A stretch of DNA of 60,108 nt from Hyphomicrobiales bacterium (lineage in GTDB: Bacteria > Pseudomonadota > Alphaproteobacteria > Rhizobiales > Rhizobiaceae): NCBI GenBank assembly GCA_900473175.1, contig UCKM01000027.1:1-60108 (forward strand). The letters are read 5' to 3'. The notes below the pieces were generated by a model. It had not been told where the DNA came from. It ran no database searches and worked only from the letters and a program-made list of their open reading frames with translations. Position 1 is the first letter of the stretch. Each line of letters starts with the position of its first letter. Shown here in pieces: positions 1 to 8,586 of the stretch. The position numbers and the translations under genes are program-made.

Positions 1-756
1 ACGCAATTCCAGTCGATTTCAAACTTCGCCGCAGTGGTCGCCCGGCTCAGCTCCCTCCTTGAGGCTTTCGAACAATCGCATGCACCGGCAGCGCCGTCAG
101 GCGTCGAGATCGTCGGACAGGACCACCTGGCGTTCGAGCACTTGACCTTGCTGTCATCGGACGGGAGGACCGTGCTAAAGGACTTTTCAGCATCTGTCGG
201 AGTGGGAACCCGCGTATTGATCACTGGACCCAATCGGGCGGCAGGTGCTGCCTTGTTCAAGGCGGTAGCGCGCATTCCGACTGCAGGTAGCGGTCGCATC
301 ATTCGCCCCGACCCCGAACGCACCATTCTGTTTCTCGCCCAGCAGCCCTATCTGATGCCAGGTACTTTGCGTCAGGCTCTCGTACCCCCGGACAAGGCAG
401 CCGAGATCTCGGATGATCGGATTCTTTCCCTTTTGCGCGAATTCGATCTCAATGTCGGCCAGGCAGGTAGCCTGGACAAAGAAAGGGACTGGGACGCGGT
501 ACTCTCGCTGCGTGAGCAACAGCTGTTGGCGTTGGTCGGCGTTGTTCTCGCAAGGCCGCGGTTCGTTTTCCTTGATCGGATCGACACAACGCTCGGAGCC
601 GAAGAGTTTCAAAAGATCCTTCATAAGCTTTCCGCGTGCTCAATCGCCTATTTGAACGCTGGCGGAACCAGCGCGAACGACGACCTTTATGACGCGAAAT
701 TGACGTGCGAACAGGAGGGCAAATGGTCTTGGGCGGTCCTCAAAGCCATGTTGTAA
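1..756 (+). CDS. SbmA/YddA-like ABC transporter, C-terminal part (gene continues from the window end)
   Basis: This is the C-terminal 251 codons of a gene whose start lies at 59157; the reading frame runs without a break across the 19-base terminal overlap. The whole protein would be about 562 residues, the size of E. coli YddA (membrane domain plus ATPase domain of the ABC-D/SbmA-BacA superfamily). The part here is the ATPase domain, but its key motifs are altered. The Walker A loop reads GPNRAAGAA and has no lysine. The signature LSxGEQQ reads LSLREQQ. Walker B ends FVFLDR, with Arg in place of the catalytic Glu, and no H-loop histidine is visible. The Q-loop glutamine (LAQQPYL) and the fold-length spacing remain. 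I infer an intact protein that cannot hydrolyse ATP in the usual way, perhaps driven by the proton gradient as SbmA/BacA are. Family call is firm; the function is not known. Confidence 0.8.
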   Translation, partial: TQFQSISNFAAVVARLSSLLEAFEQSHAPAAPSGVEIVGQDHLAFEHLTLLSSDGRTVLKDFSASVGVGTRVLITGPNRAAGAALFKAVARIPTAGSGRIIRPDPERTILFLAQQPYLMPGTLRQALVPPDKAAEISDDRILSLLREFDLNVGQAGSLDKERDWDAVLSLREQQLLALVGVVLARPRFVFLDRIDTTLGAEEFQKILHKLSACSIAYLNAGGTSANDDLYDAKLTCEQEGKWSWAVLKAML

Positions 757-854
757 GCCGGATAAATTATGTCTTGGACAGCAGAGTTGCTTCACTCGCT
801 GATTACAAACTTACACATCCGGCGCGACGAAGTCCCGCTAATCGTGTATAGTAT

Positions 855-1254
855 TTACCTGCCAAGTGTATCGGCGTGTGCGTGGGCTTTCGGACGCGGT
901 ATAAGCACCTCAAGGCCGACAGTGAATACGTGGTAGAAATTTTGACTACCGGCCAGATTTAAAAAACAAAAGCGCAGAGAGAGAATCGGATCTGCGCCGT
1001 TCCACAGCGCCAAACGCGAAGCACAGACGTTGACGGTCATCACAAATTCCAGCGATGCCGTCCTCACCCCAACGATATGCGCGCGAGCGTGCCTGATCGT
1101 GACTTACGAACTCCCACGCAGTCCCATTCTCACTATAATCCTCGCGGACCGTGCCCCACTGCCGTTCGCTCAGATAGGGGCCCCAGTGGCGCCAAGCCGC
1201 TCTGCCTGAGCGCGCCTCTTCCAGTCGTTGCTCTTCCGCCCTTACTTGGGTCAA
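855..1254 (-). pseudogene. N-terminal remnant of MGH1-like glycoside hydrolase (glucosidase)
   Basis: Reading leftward from a TTG at 1254, the frame carries the typical opening of large MGH1-like glucosidases: [18 protein letters not shown], then [15 protein letters not shown] and DDRQRLCFA. Near position 1015 one extra T shifts the frame; the expected continuation [11 protein letters not shown] is found in the neighbouring frame. Homology fades near position 960, so only about 95 of the roughly 880 expected codons survive. Genes of this type often sit near the glucoamylase-like gene found here at 10659. This fragment therefore looks like the other end of a partly deleted polysaccharide-use locus. 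Confidence 0.7.
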
Positions 1255-1611
1255 AGCTCACCCTTTGGGGCTCAACGTCACTCGAATGGAAAGTTAGTCG
1301 GGATAATCCAAATCATCTTGCCGCCTGAGCCTTGCATCCGGCGCAGATGTGGTTCCGTTCCGTCCTGGAACAGTAGTTTAAGGCGAACGCCCGCGCAATG
1401 TGGCGTCCGTTTCGACGCAGAAACTTGCCTCAAATGGGATCTTGCGCTTCGCCGGTCGACGTCGCCCGGGGCCCACCGTCGGCCACGCAGTCGCACGATC
1501 ATTGACAAAGCCGTTTGAATGGTGTACTCGCAGCACCCAACTCGCCGCATCGTTAACACGGACCCGAACTAGGGTGCACAGTGACTGTCAGAGCAGCACT
1601 GCGATGAAGGA
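1255..1611. other. Non-coding stretch before the sugar-metabolism operon
   Basis: No recognisable gene. The open frames here lack family motifs and a plausible ribosome binding site. It should hold the promoter of the operon that starts at 1612, but I see no clear -35/-10 pair. Confidence 0.4.
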
Positions 1612-2208
1612 ATGACCGAACGGCTTCCATCGATCTACTTTGCCAGGCATGGCGAGACCGCTTGGAGTCTCTCTGGCCAGCATACCGGACTTACGGATTT
1701 GCCACTCACTGAGCAGGGCGCGCAGAATGCCGCTCGACTTCGAGAACGGTTGAGAGGAATTACATTTACGAAAGTCTTCACCAGCCCCTTGCAGCGTGCC
1801 GTCGAGACTTGCGAGCAAGCGGGCTTCGGGTCAGTGGCCGAAGTTGATCGCGACCTGCTGGAATGGAACTACGGCGCGTATGAAGGTCGCCGCACCGTCG
1901 ATATCCACAAGGAACGTCCCGAGTGGCAACTGTTTATAGATGGCTGCCCTGGCGGTGAATCGCCGGCGGACGTCGGCGCGAGGGCGGATCGCGTGCTTGC
2001 GCGCGTACGCGCTATCCATGGAGATGTGCTGCTTTTTTCCAGCGGCCACTTCCTGCGCACTCTCGCCGTCCGCTGGCTCGGGCTCGATCCATCGGCAGGC
2101 AAATATTTTGAATTGAGCACGGCATCCCTCAGTATCCTCGGCTTCGAACATGACCTGTCCGACCCGGTGATTCGGCTGTGGAACGAGACCGCGTTGGTGG
2201 GCAAATGA
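1612..2208 (+). CDS. Histidine phosphatase family protein
   Basis: A 198-residue protein of the phosphoglycerate-mutase-like (histidine phosphatase) superfamily. The RHGET motif is at residues 12-16, with His13 as the expected phospho-acceptor. A second conserved histidine is in SGHFLRT (His146), and the acidic partner is Glu84 in LLEWNYGAYEG. The size fits small broad-specificity sugar or acid phosphatases rather than glycolytic phosphoglycerate mutase. It is the first gene of the run leading to tal, pgi, gnd, zwf and tkt, so a phosphosugar substrate is likely, but this rests on context only. The start ATG at 1612 follows GATGAAGGA, an acceptable binding site. Confidence 0.85.
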   Translation: MTERLPSIYFARHGETAWSLSGQHTGLTDLPLTEQGAQNAARLRERLRGITFTKVFTSPLQRAVETCEQAGFGSVAEVDRDLLEWNYGAYEGRRTVDIHKERPEWQLFIDGCPGGESPADVGARADRVLARVRAIHGDVLLFSSGHFLRTLAVRWLGLDPSAGKYFELSTASLSILGFEHDLSDPVIRLWNETALVGK

Positions 2209-2336
2209 CCGCTTCGAAGGATTCGACGATCACATCGACTTCTCTTTGTGACTCGATCTACTCGCCATCCACCAATTCCAGAAAGAAATTGGCTCCGGCC
2301 GTTCACCAAAGTATCCAAATTTGTGAGGATTTCGCG

Positions 2337-3431
2337 ATGAACGCGACGCAAAAGCTCCACTACACCGGCCAAAGCCTTTGGCTCGACAACATAACGCGCA
2401 GTCTTCTCGACAGCGGCACACTCGAGCGCTACGTCGAGAACTTTTCAGTCACCGGGCTTACGTCCAATCCCACGATTTTCGACCACGCGATCAAGAACAG
2501 CGCCGATTACGATGCCGACATTCGAAGGAAACTCGGCGAGGGCAAATCAGGCGAGAGGCTGTTCTTCGAACTGGCACTCCACGACATCATCCGTGCGGCT
2601 GGCATTTTCCGCCCGATCTACGAACGGACTTGCGGTGTCGATGGCTGGGTTTCGCTCGAAGTATCTCCCTTACTTGCTCACGACACTGCCACGACGCTGG
2701 CTGAAGCCAAGGAGCTTCACGCTCGGGCTGGGAATCCCAACCTGTTCATCAAAATCCCTGGCACCAAGGAGGGTCTGCCGGCAATTGAAGAGGCAATCTT
2801 CGCCGGCATTCCTGTCAATGTGACGCTGCTGTTTTCACCGCAAGATTATCTCGCGGCCGCGGAGGCATACTTGCGCGGTATCGAGCGACGCATCGCAGCG
2901 AAACTCCAGCCAGACGTGAGCTCGGTCGCATCGGTTTTCATCAGCCGCTGGGATGCGGCCGTGATGGGCAAAGTTCCCGAGACGCTGGCAAATCGGCTCG
3001 GAATCGCTATTGGCCAACGTTGCTACAAGGCTTACTGCGACCTGATCGCTTCATCCAGATGCAAGCGCGCCATGAATGCCGGCGCCCGGCCGCAGCGTTT
3101 GCTGTTTGCGAGCACCGGGACGAAGGACCCCAAGGCATCGGACGTACTCTATGTCAGGTCGCTCGCCGCCCCATACACCGTGAATACGATGCCGGAGGGC
3201 ACATTGAAGGCCTTTGCCGATCATGGCGATGTAGGCGCGGTCATGCCCGCCGATGGCGGCGATTGCGAAATCGTGCTCGGGCAGTTCGCCAAGGCCGGCA
3301 TCGACATCGACGCACTGGCCGCTAGACTTCAAGATGAAGGAGCAGCCTCTTTCGCCAGCTCCTGGAACGAGCTGATGGGCGTCATCGCTTCGAAGAGCCT
3401 TGTACTCCAGGAGGCCGGAGGTGCGGCATGA
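2337..3431 (+). CDS. tal: Transaldolase
   Basis: A 364-residue transaldolase of the long form also seen in actinobacteria and cyanobacteria. It moves a dihydroxyacetone unit between sedoheptulose 7-phosphate and glyceraldehyde 3-phosphate in the non-oxidative pentose phosphate pathway. Visible motifs are LTSNPTIF at about residue 41 and the Schiff-base lysine in NLFIKIPGT (Lys139). The frame is open upstream to 2178, but the family N-terminus begins at the ATG at 2337, preceded by GTGAGGAT, so I use that start. The stop codon overlaps the next start (ATGA at 3428-3431), which indicates translational coupling to the glucokinase gene. Confidence 0.93.
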   Translation: MNATQKLHYTGQSLWLDNITRSLLDSGTLERYVENFSVTGLTSNPTIFDHAIKNSADYDADIRRKLGEGKSGERLFFELALHDIIRAAGIFRPIYERTCGVDGWVSLEVSPLLAHDTATTLAEAKELHARAGNPNLFIKIPGTKEGLPAIEEAIFAGIPVNVTLLFSPQDYLAAAEAYLRGIERRIAAKLQPDVSSVASVFISRWDAAVMGKVPETLANRLGIAIGQRCYKAYCDLIASSRCKRAMNAGARPQRLLFASTGTKDPKASDVLYVRSLAAPYTVNTMPEGTLKAFADHGDVGAVMPADGGDCEIVLGQFAKAGIDIDALAARLQDEGAASFASSWNELMGVIASKSLVLQEAGGAA

Positions 3432-4150
3432 ACGTACTCGTCGTTGATGTGGGTGGCACCAACGTAAAAATACTCGCCACCGGACAGGACGAACCCCGGA
3501 AGTTTCCGTCCGGGCCATCGTTGACCGCGACCACGATGGTTCAGGGAGTCAAGGATCTGGCCGGGAACTGGAAATATGAAGCTGTCGCGATCGGCTATCC
3601 CGGTCCAGTCCTCCACAACTGGCCTGTAGCCGACCCGCACAAACTCGCTCCGGGCTGGATTGGGTCTGACTATCAAAAGGCGTTCGGGTTGCCGGTCAAA
3701 ATCGCTAACGACGCGGCCATGCAAACGCTGGGAAGCTATGACGGCGGCAAAATGCTTTTCTTGGGTTTGGGAACGCGCCTTGGTACGACGCTCATCGTAG
3801 ATGGGGTCGTCGAACCCATGGAGCTCAGTCATCTTCCTTACAAGGATGCCACCTACGAGGACTACGTGGGCAACCGGGCCTTGGACAAGATGGGCAAGAA
3901 GAAGTGGCGGAAGAACGTTGCAGACGTGGTTGAACGCCTGGTCGCCGCACTCCTGCCCGACGACGTCGTGATCGGGGGAGGCAACGTCAAGAAACTGGAC
4001 GAGCTGCCTGCCGGATGCCGGGCGGGAGACAACGCAAATGCATTGTCGGCGGTTTTCGACTTTGGAAGCCCGCGGCGGAACGCAAGTCCCGCCCGGAAGA
4101 GAAGTAGCCCTCTCGAAAGCGCGAGATTCCAGAAGGGAATTCGAGTATGA
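3428..4150 (+). CDS. ppgK: ROK-type polyphosphate glucokinase, probably frameshifted at the C-terminus
   Basis: A 240-codon ROK-family sugar kinase of the short polyphosphate/ATP glucokinase type. It starts with the phosphate loop DVGGTNVK (residues 7-14) and carries VAIGYPGPV and [15 protein letters not shown]. It would phosphorylate glucose to glucose 6-phosphate, feeding pgi and zwf downstream. Up to GDNANA (near 4040) the sequence follows the family. After that, the family ending [10 protein letters not shown] is found in the next frame and closes at a TAG at 4105-4107. One T appears to be missing near 4043, which replaces the last residues by an unrelated tail that runs on to overlap the pgi start. 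Fifteen or so C-terminal residues are affected; activity may or may not survive. Confidence 0.82.
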   Translation: MNVLVVDVGGTNVKILATGQDEPRKFPSGPSLTATTMVQGVKDLAGNWKYEAVAIGYPGPVLHNWPVADPHKLAPGWIGSDYQKAFGLPVKIANDAAMQTLGSYDGGKMLFLGLGTRLGTTLIVDGVVEPMELSHLPYKDATYEDYVGNRALDKMGKKKWRKNVADVVERLVAALLPDDVVIGGGNVKKLDELPAGCRAGDNANALSAVFDFGSPRRNASPARKRSSPLESARFQKGIRV

Positions 4151-5787
4151 TGGCAGGTTACCCACCGCTCACCGCCAGTCCGGCATGGAACGCGCTCGCG
4201 TCACACCATAGCAAAGTTGGCGACCTACATCTGCGAAAGCTCTTCGCCGATGATCCCAAGCGCGGTGAGCGCATGGCTGTCGAAGCGGCGGGCATCTACC
4301 TGGACTACTCGAAGAATCGCATTGTGGACGAGACACTTACGTTGCTGCTGCGGCTGGCGGACGATTGCGGCCTGCGCGCACGGATCGACGCAATGTTCAG
4401 CGGCGAGAAGATAAACATCACCGAAAACCGCGCGGTGTTGCACGTGGCGTTGCGGGCGCCGAAAGAAGCATCGATTGTCGTCGATGGCAACAATGTGGTG
4501 CCCGACGTGCACGCGGTTCTCGACAGGATGACTGATTTTTCCAACCAGGTGCGCAGCGGCGCCTGGATAGGTTACACGGGCAAGCGCATACAGAATATTG
4601 TCAACATCGGGATCGGGGGCTCCGACCTTGGGCCGGTGATGGCCTACGAAGCGCTCAAAGCCTATGGCGACCCGGCGTTGACGTTCCGCTTTGTCTCCAA
4701 CATCGATGGCACCGACTTCGCCGAAGCTACTCGCGATCTTGATCCGGCGGAAACGCTGTTCATCGTCTCATCGAAGACTTTCACGACGCTCGAAACAATG
4801 ACCAATGCCGAGAGCGCGCGTGAGTGGACACTGAAGGGCCTTGGCGGCGATGTCAGCGCGGTGGCCAAGCACTTCGTCGCAGTTTCGACGAACGCGCTCA
4901 AGGTCTCCGAGTTCGGCATTGACGTCGCCAACATATTCGGTTTCTGGGACTGGGTCGGTGGACGCTATTCTTTGTGCGGTGCCATCGGCCTTTCGACGAT
5001 GCTCGCCATCGGACCGCGGAACTTCCGCTCCATGCTCGAGGGCTTCCATGAGATCGACGAGCACTTCCGCACAACCCCGTTCGAGCGCAACCTGCCGGTC
5101 CTGATGGGCCTCATGGCCGTCTGGTATAATGATTTCTTCGGAGCGGAGACGGTCGCGATATTGCCGTACGAGCAATATCTGAAGCGGTTTCCGGCTTATT
5201 TGCAGCAACTTACAATGGAGAGCAACGGCAAGCATGTCACTCTCGACGGAAAACAAGTCAACTACTCGACCGGCCCCATCTACTGGGGTGAGCCCGGAAC
5301 CAACGGCCAACACTCTTTCTACCAATTGATCCATCAGGGGACCAGGTTCATCCCCTGTGACTTCATCGCCTTCGTCGAGACGCTCAATCCTGTGGGCCGG
5401 CATCACGACATTCTTGTCGCGAATGTCCTTGCTCAATCCGAGGCACTCGCATTCGGCAGGACCGCCGATCAAGTCAAGACTGAAGACACGCCGGATTGGC
5501 TCGTGCCGCACCGGGTCTTCGAAGGAAACCGTCCCTCGAACACCATCCTGCTCGGCCGGCTGACGCCAAACGCATTGGGCAAGCTCGTTGCTCTTTACGA
5601 ACACAGCGTCTTCACTCAGGGAGCGATCTGGCACATCGATTCATTCGACCAATGGGGCGTCGAACTCGGCAAGGTGCTGGCTCAGCGCATCATCCCGGAG
5701 CTCCAGTCCATCGCGAAGCCCAAGCTACAGCACGACAGTTCGACAAACGCGCTAATCGCTCGCTATCGCAAACTGAGAAACCAGTAG
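4147..5787 (+). CDS. pgi: Glucose-6-phosphate isomerase
   Basis: A 546-residue phosphoglucose isomerase that interconverts glucose 6-phosphate and fructose 6-phosphate. Family blocks are clear: GIGGSDLGP at about residue 157, the sugar-phosphate binding [37 protein letters not shown], and the C-terminal [11 protein letters not shown] holding the catalytic lysine. Length matches the E. coli enzyme (549). The start ATG overlaps the end of the glucokinase frame (ATGA at 4147-4150). It sits between the glucokinase and gnd, so it links the phosphorylated glucose with the pentose phosphate genes of the same operon. Confidence 0.96.
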   Translation: MMAGYPPLTASPAWNALASHHSKVGDLHLRKLFADDPKRGERMAVEAAGIYLDYSKNRIVDETLTLLLRLADDCGLRARIDAMFSGEKINITENRAVLHVALRAPKEASIVVDGNNVVPDVHAVLDRMTDFSNQVRSGAWIGYTGKRIQNIVNIGIGGSDLGPVMAYEALKAYGDPALTFRFVSNIDGTDFAEATRDLDPAETLFIVSSKTFTTLETMTNAESAREWTLKGLGGDVSAVAKHFVAVSTNALKVSEFGIDVANIFGFWDWVGGRYSLCGAIGLSTMLAIGPRNFRSMLEGFHEIDEHFRTTPFERNLPVLMGLMAVWYNDFFGAETVAILPYEQYLKRFPAYLQQLTMESNGKHVTLDGKQVNYSTGPIYWGEPGTNGQHSFYQLIHQGTRFIPCDFIAFVETLNPVGRHHDILVANVLAQSEALAFGRTADQVKTEDTPDWLVPHRVFEGNRPSNTILLGRLTPNALGKLVALYEHSVFTQGAIWHIDSFDQWGVELGKVLAQRIIPELQSIAKPKLQHDSSTNALIARYRKLRNQ

Positions 5788-5872
5788 AGGCAGTCGCTAA
5801 CTGTTCTAAACAAAAATCTGCGGCTTGTTGACGGCATCGATTTTGACCAACCAACTCAGCGAGGAACGTGTC

Positions 5873-6892
5873 ATGCAGCTCGGAATGATCGGACTTGGCC
5901 GGATGGGCGCGAATATGGCGCGCCGGCTGCTCAAGAATGGCCATCAATGCGTTGTGTTCGACCGGTCGCCGCAGGCCGTCCAGGCGCTGATTCAGGAAAA
6001 GGCGGACGGTGCCGGCGCGCTCGCGGACCTGGTGAAAAAGCTCACCAAACCGCGGGCAGTCTGGCTGATGGTGCCAGCGGCCGTGGTCGACAAGACGATT
6101 GCCGATCTCGTGCCGCATCTGGAGGCCGGCGACACACTGATCGACGGCGGCAATTCCTACTACGTGGATGATATACGGCGAGCGAAGGACCTCGCCGCGA
6201 ATAGCATCGATTACATTGACGTTGGCACCAGCGGTGGCGTCTGGGGCCTTGAACGCGGCTACTGCATGATGATCGGCGGGCCGCAAGCCGCAGTCGAACA
6301 CCTCGATCCCATCTTCAAAACGCTGGCGCCGGGCTTGGGCGGAATTGTCCGCACGCCGGGACGCGAGAATCTCATCGGCACTGCCGAGATGGGCTATCTG
6401 CATTGCGGACCGAGCGGCGCCGGCCACTTCGTCAAGATGGTCCACAACGGCATCGAATACGGGCTCATGGCTGCGTATGCTGAGGGCCTGAGCATTCTGC
6501 GCGGTGCAGATGTCGGCACGAAGCAGAACGAAATTGACGCAGAGACGACGCCGCTACGCGATCCCGAACTTTATCAGTACAACCTCAATCTCCCTGATAT
6601 TGCCGAGCTTTGGCGACGCGGCAGCGTGGTCGCCTCCTGGCTTCTGGACCTCACGGCGGCCGCGCTTGTCGAGGACCCCGCGCTCGCCAAGTTTACTGGG
6701 CGGGTTTCGGATTCGGGGGAAGGGCGGTGGACCATCAAGGCCGCGATAGACGAAGCCATACCCGCGCCCGTCCTTTCCACGGCTCTCTACGAACGCTTCA
6801 GCTCGCGCGGAGATGCAGACTTCCAGAACAAGCTTATGTCGGCGATGCGCTATGAATTCGGCGGCCATCTGGAAAAGACGACCGGCAAGTGA
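5873..6892 (+). CDS. gnd: 6-Phosphogluconate dehydrogenase, decarboxylating (short GndA type)
   Basis: A 339-residue enzyme of the short type (about 300-340 residues, often NAD-linked). It oxidises and decarboxylates 6-phosphogluconate to ribulose 5-phosphate. The nucleotide-binding glycines are in MIGLGRMG near the N-terminus; [21 protein letters not shown] and [19 protein letters not shown] are the substrate and catalytic blocks. The open frame extends to a TTG at 5825, but the ATG at 5873 has GAGGAA 7 bases upstream and starts directly at the Rossmann fold. It follows pgi by 85 bases and precedes zwf by 22, in metabolic company with both. Confidence 0.94.
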   Translation: MQLGMIGLGRMGANMARRLLKNGHQCVVFDRSPQAVQALIQEKADGAGALADLVKKLTKPRAVWLMVPAAVVDKTIADLVPHLEAGDTLIDGGNSYYVDDIRRAKDLAANSIDYIDVGTSGGVWGLERGYCMMIGGPQAAVEHLDPIFKTLAPGLGGIVRTPGRENLIGTAEMGYLHCGPSGAGHFVKMVHNGIEYGLMAAYAEGLSILRGADVGTKQNEIDAETTPLRDPELYQYNLNLPDIAELWRRGSVVASWLLDLTAAALVEDPALAKFTGRVSDSGEGRWTIKAAIDEAIPAPVLSTALYERFSSRGDADFQNKLMSAMRYEFGGHLEKTTGK

Positions 6893-6914
6893 TGGATCCC
6901 GAGAGGAGACCACA

Positions 6915-8312
6915 ATGAGCGAGCCCCAATCAGACGCCCTGGTTTTTTTCGGCGCCACCGGAGACCTGGCGTACAAGAAGATTTTCCCGGCGCTGCAGGC
7001 AATGCTGAAGCGAGGCCATCTCGACGTGCCGGTGATCGGCGTGGCCAGCGCCGGCTGGAGCCTCGACCAGTTTCGTGATCGGGCGCAGGACAGCCTTGAA
7101 AAACACGGCGACCTGGACCCCTCTGCCTTCAAGAAGCTGGCCGCGCTCCTGCGCTACGTTGACGGGGACTACGGCGATCCCGCGACCTTCCGCGCGCTCC
7201 GCAGGGAACTCGCAAATGCACAGCGCCCCGCCCACTATCTGGCAATCCCGCCTGCCCTGTTCGGCATGGTCGTCGAGCAGCTGGCGAAGGCGGAATGCAC
7301 CAACGGCGCTAGCGTGATCGTCGAAAAGCCTTTCGGGCATGATCTCAAGTCAGCCCGCGAACTGAATACAATCCTGCTCGGGACCTTCGACGAGAAGCGG
7401 ATATTTCGCATCGACCACTATCTCGGCAAAGGTCCAGTGCACAAAATGCTCTACTTCCGCTTTGCAAACGCCTTCCTTGAACCAATTTGGAACCGCAACC
7501 ATGTTGAGAGCGTACAGATCACGATGGCGGAGGATTTTGGAATCCAGGGCCGTGGCGCGTTCTACGACGCAACGGGCACCACCCGCGACGTGGTCCAGAA
7601 CCATCTGTTTCAGGTGCTGACCAATTTGACCATGGAGCCGCCGGTCAGGACCGACAGCGAATCGATCCGCGACGAAAAGGTCAAGGTGCTCAAGGCGATC
7701 CCCACACTCGATGAGAAGAGCATTCTCCGGGGGCAGTTTCGCGGATACCGAAACGAGCCCGATGTCGCACCGAACTCGACGGTTGAAACGTTCGCTGCGC
7801 TGCGGCTGAGCATTAATTCCTGGCGCTGGCAGGGAGTGCCGTTCTACATCCGCGCCGGAAAATGCCTGCCGGTTACATGTACCGAAGTATTCGTCCGGTT
7901 GCGCCGCCCACCCACCGTGTACAAGGCAACCAACGACGTGCCGAACCATGTGCGGTTTCGGATCAGCCCGGATGTCACGATTGCGATCGGCATGATGGTA
8001 TTGTCTCCAGCCTATGATTTTGTCGGGCTTCCGGCCGAACTGGTTGCGAGCCGAAATCCCCGAACCGGCGAGATGGATGCCTATGAGCGGGTGCTGGGGG
8101 ACGCGATGCATGGCGATGCGACGCTCTTCGCGCGCGAGGACTATGTCGAGGAGGCGTGGCGAATTGTCGATCCGGTGCTGGCAGCAAACACGCCGGTCTA
8201 TGAATACGACGCCGGCACCTGGGGCCCCCCCGAGGTCCACGCTCTCCTGCCCCCAGGAGACTGGCACAATCCAACTGAGGCAGATGCGGTTCCGGAACGG
8301 ATCAAAACCTGA
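6915..8312 (+). CDS. zwf: Glucose-6-phosphate 1-dehydrogenase
   Basis: A 465-residue enzyme giving 6-phosphogluconolactone and reduced cofactor, the entry step of the oxidative pentose phosphate and Entner-Doudoroff routes. The nucleotide-binding GATGDLA is at residues 13-19, EKPFGHD at 137-143, and the active-site RIDHYLGK at 165-172. The start ATG at 6915 follows GAGAGGAG. An upstream in-frame extension to 6813 overlaps gnd and has no family residues. The stop overlaps the start of a broken lactonase gene (TGATG at 8310-8314), so a pgl gene was once coupled to it. Confidence 0.95.
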   Translation: MSEPQSDALVFFGATGDLAYKKIFPALQAMLKRGHLDVPVIGVASAGWSLDQFRDRAQDSLEKHGDLDPSAFKKLAALLRYVDGDYGDPATFRALRRELANAQRPAHYLAIPPALFGMVVEQLAKAECTNGASVIVEKPFGHDLKSARELNTILLGTFDEKRIFRIDHYLGKGPVHKMLYFRFANAFLEPIWNRNHVESVQITMAEDFGIQGRGAFYDATGTTRDVVQNHLFQVLTNLTMEPPVRTDSESIRDEKVKVLKAIPTLDEKSILRGQFRGYRNEPDVAPNSTVETFAALRLSINSWRWQGVPFYIRAGKCLPVTCTEVFVRLRRPPTVYKATNDVPNHVRFRISPDVTIAIGMMVLSPAYDFVGLPAELVASRNPRTGEMDAYERVLGDAMHGDATLFAREDYVEEAWRIVDPVLAANTPVYEYDAGTWGPPEVHALLPPGDWHNPTEADAVPERIKT

Positions 8313-8575
8313 TGCGGATCGAAATACTCGCGGACGCCGACCAAGTGGCCCGTCGCGCCCATACCGGCCCGTCGAGTGCGCCAGAACCGGGCCCTGATTC
8401 TTGCCGACCGCGCGGCGGCAGGATCGCTAGGTGCGAACTGAGATTGGACAGGAATCCGGCAAATCGCTGGGGACCTCGTCCAGACATATCTGGCCGCCGA
8501 GTTGAGCCAGGCAGGTCGACATCTCGGTCGCCTGAGTAAAATGGCTGGAAACGTACGCAGCGAAAGGCAACTCAT
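8312..8575 (+). pseudogene. pgl: 6-phosphogluconolactonase remnant
   Basis: The ATG overlapping the zwf stop opens the frame [16 protein letters not shown], which matches the usual start of rhizobial 6-phosphogluconolactonases. After about 16 codons the similarity is lost and no SGG substrate loop or later motif is found before tkt begins at 8587. I infer that a pgl gene in the usual zwf-pgl order was internally deleted, leaving the first codons and some unidentified filler. The lactone would then have to be opened spontaneously or by a chromosomal enzyme. Confidence 0.6.
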
Positions 8576-8586
8576 AGGTGAGGCAC

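Noticed and set aside
3329-4165. Minus-strand open frame of 278 codons over the glucokinase
   Set aside because: No protein family features; the plus-strand ROK kinase is well supported.
4768-5634. Minus-strand open frame of 288 codons over pgi
   Set aside because: Antisense to a highly conserved enzyme; no motifs.
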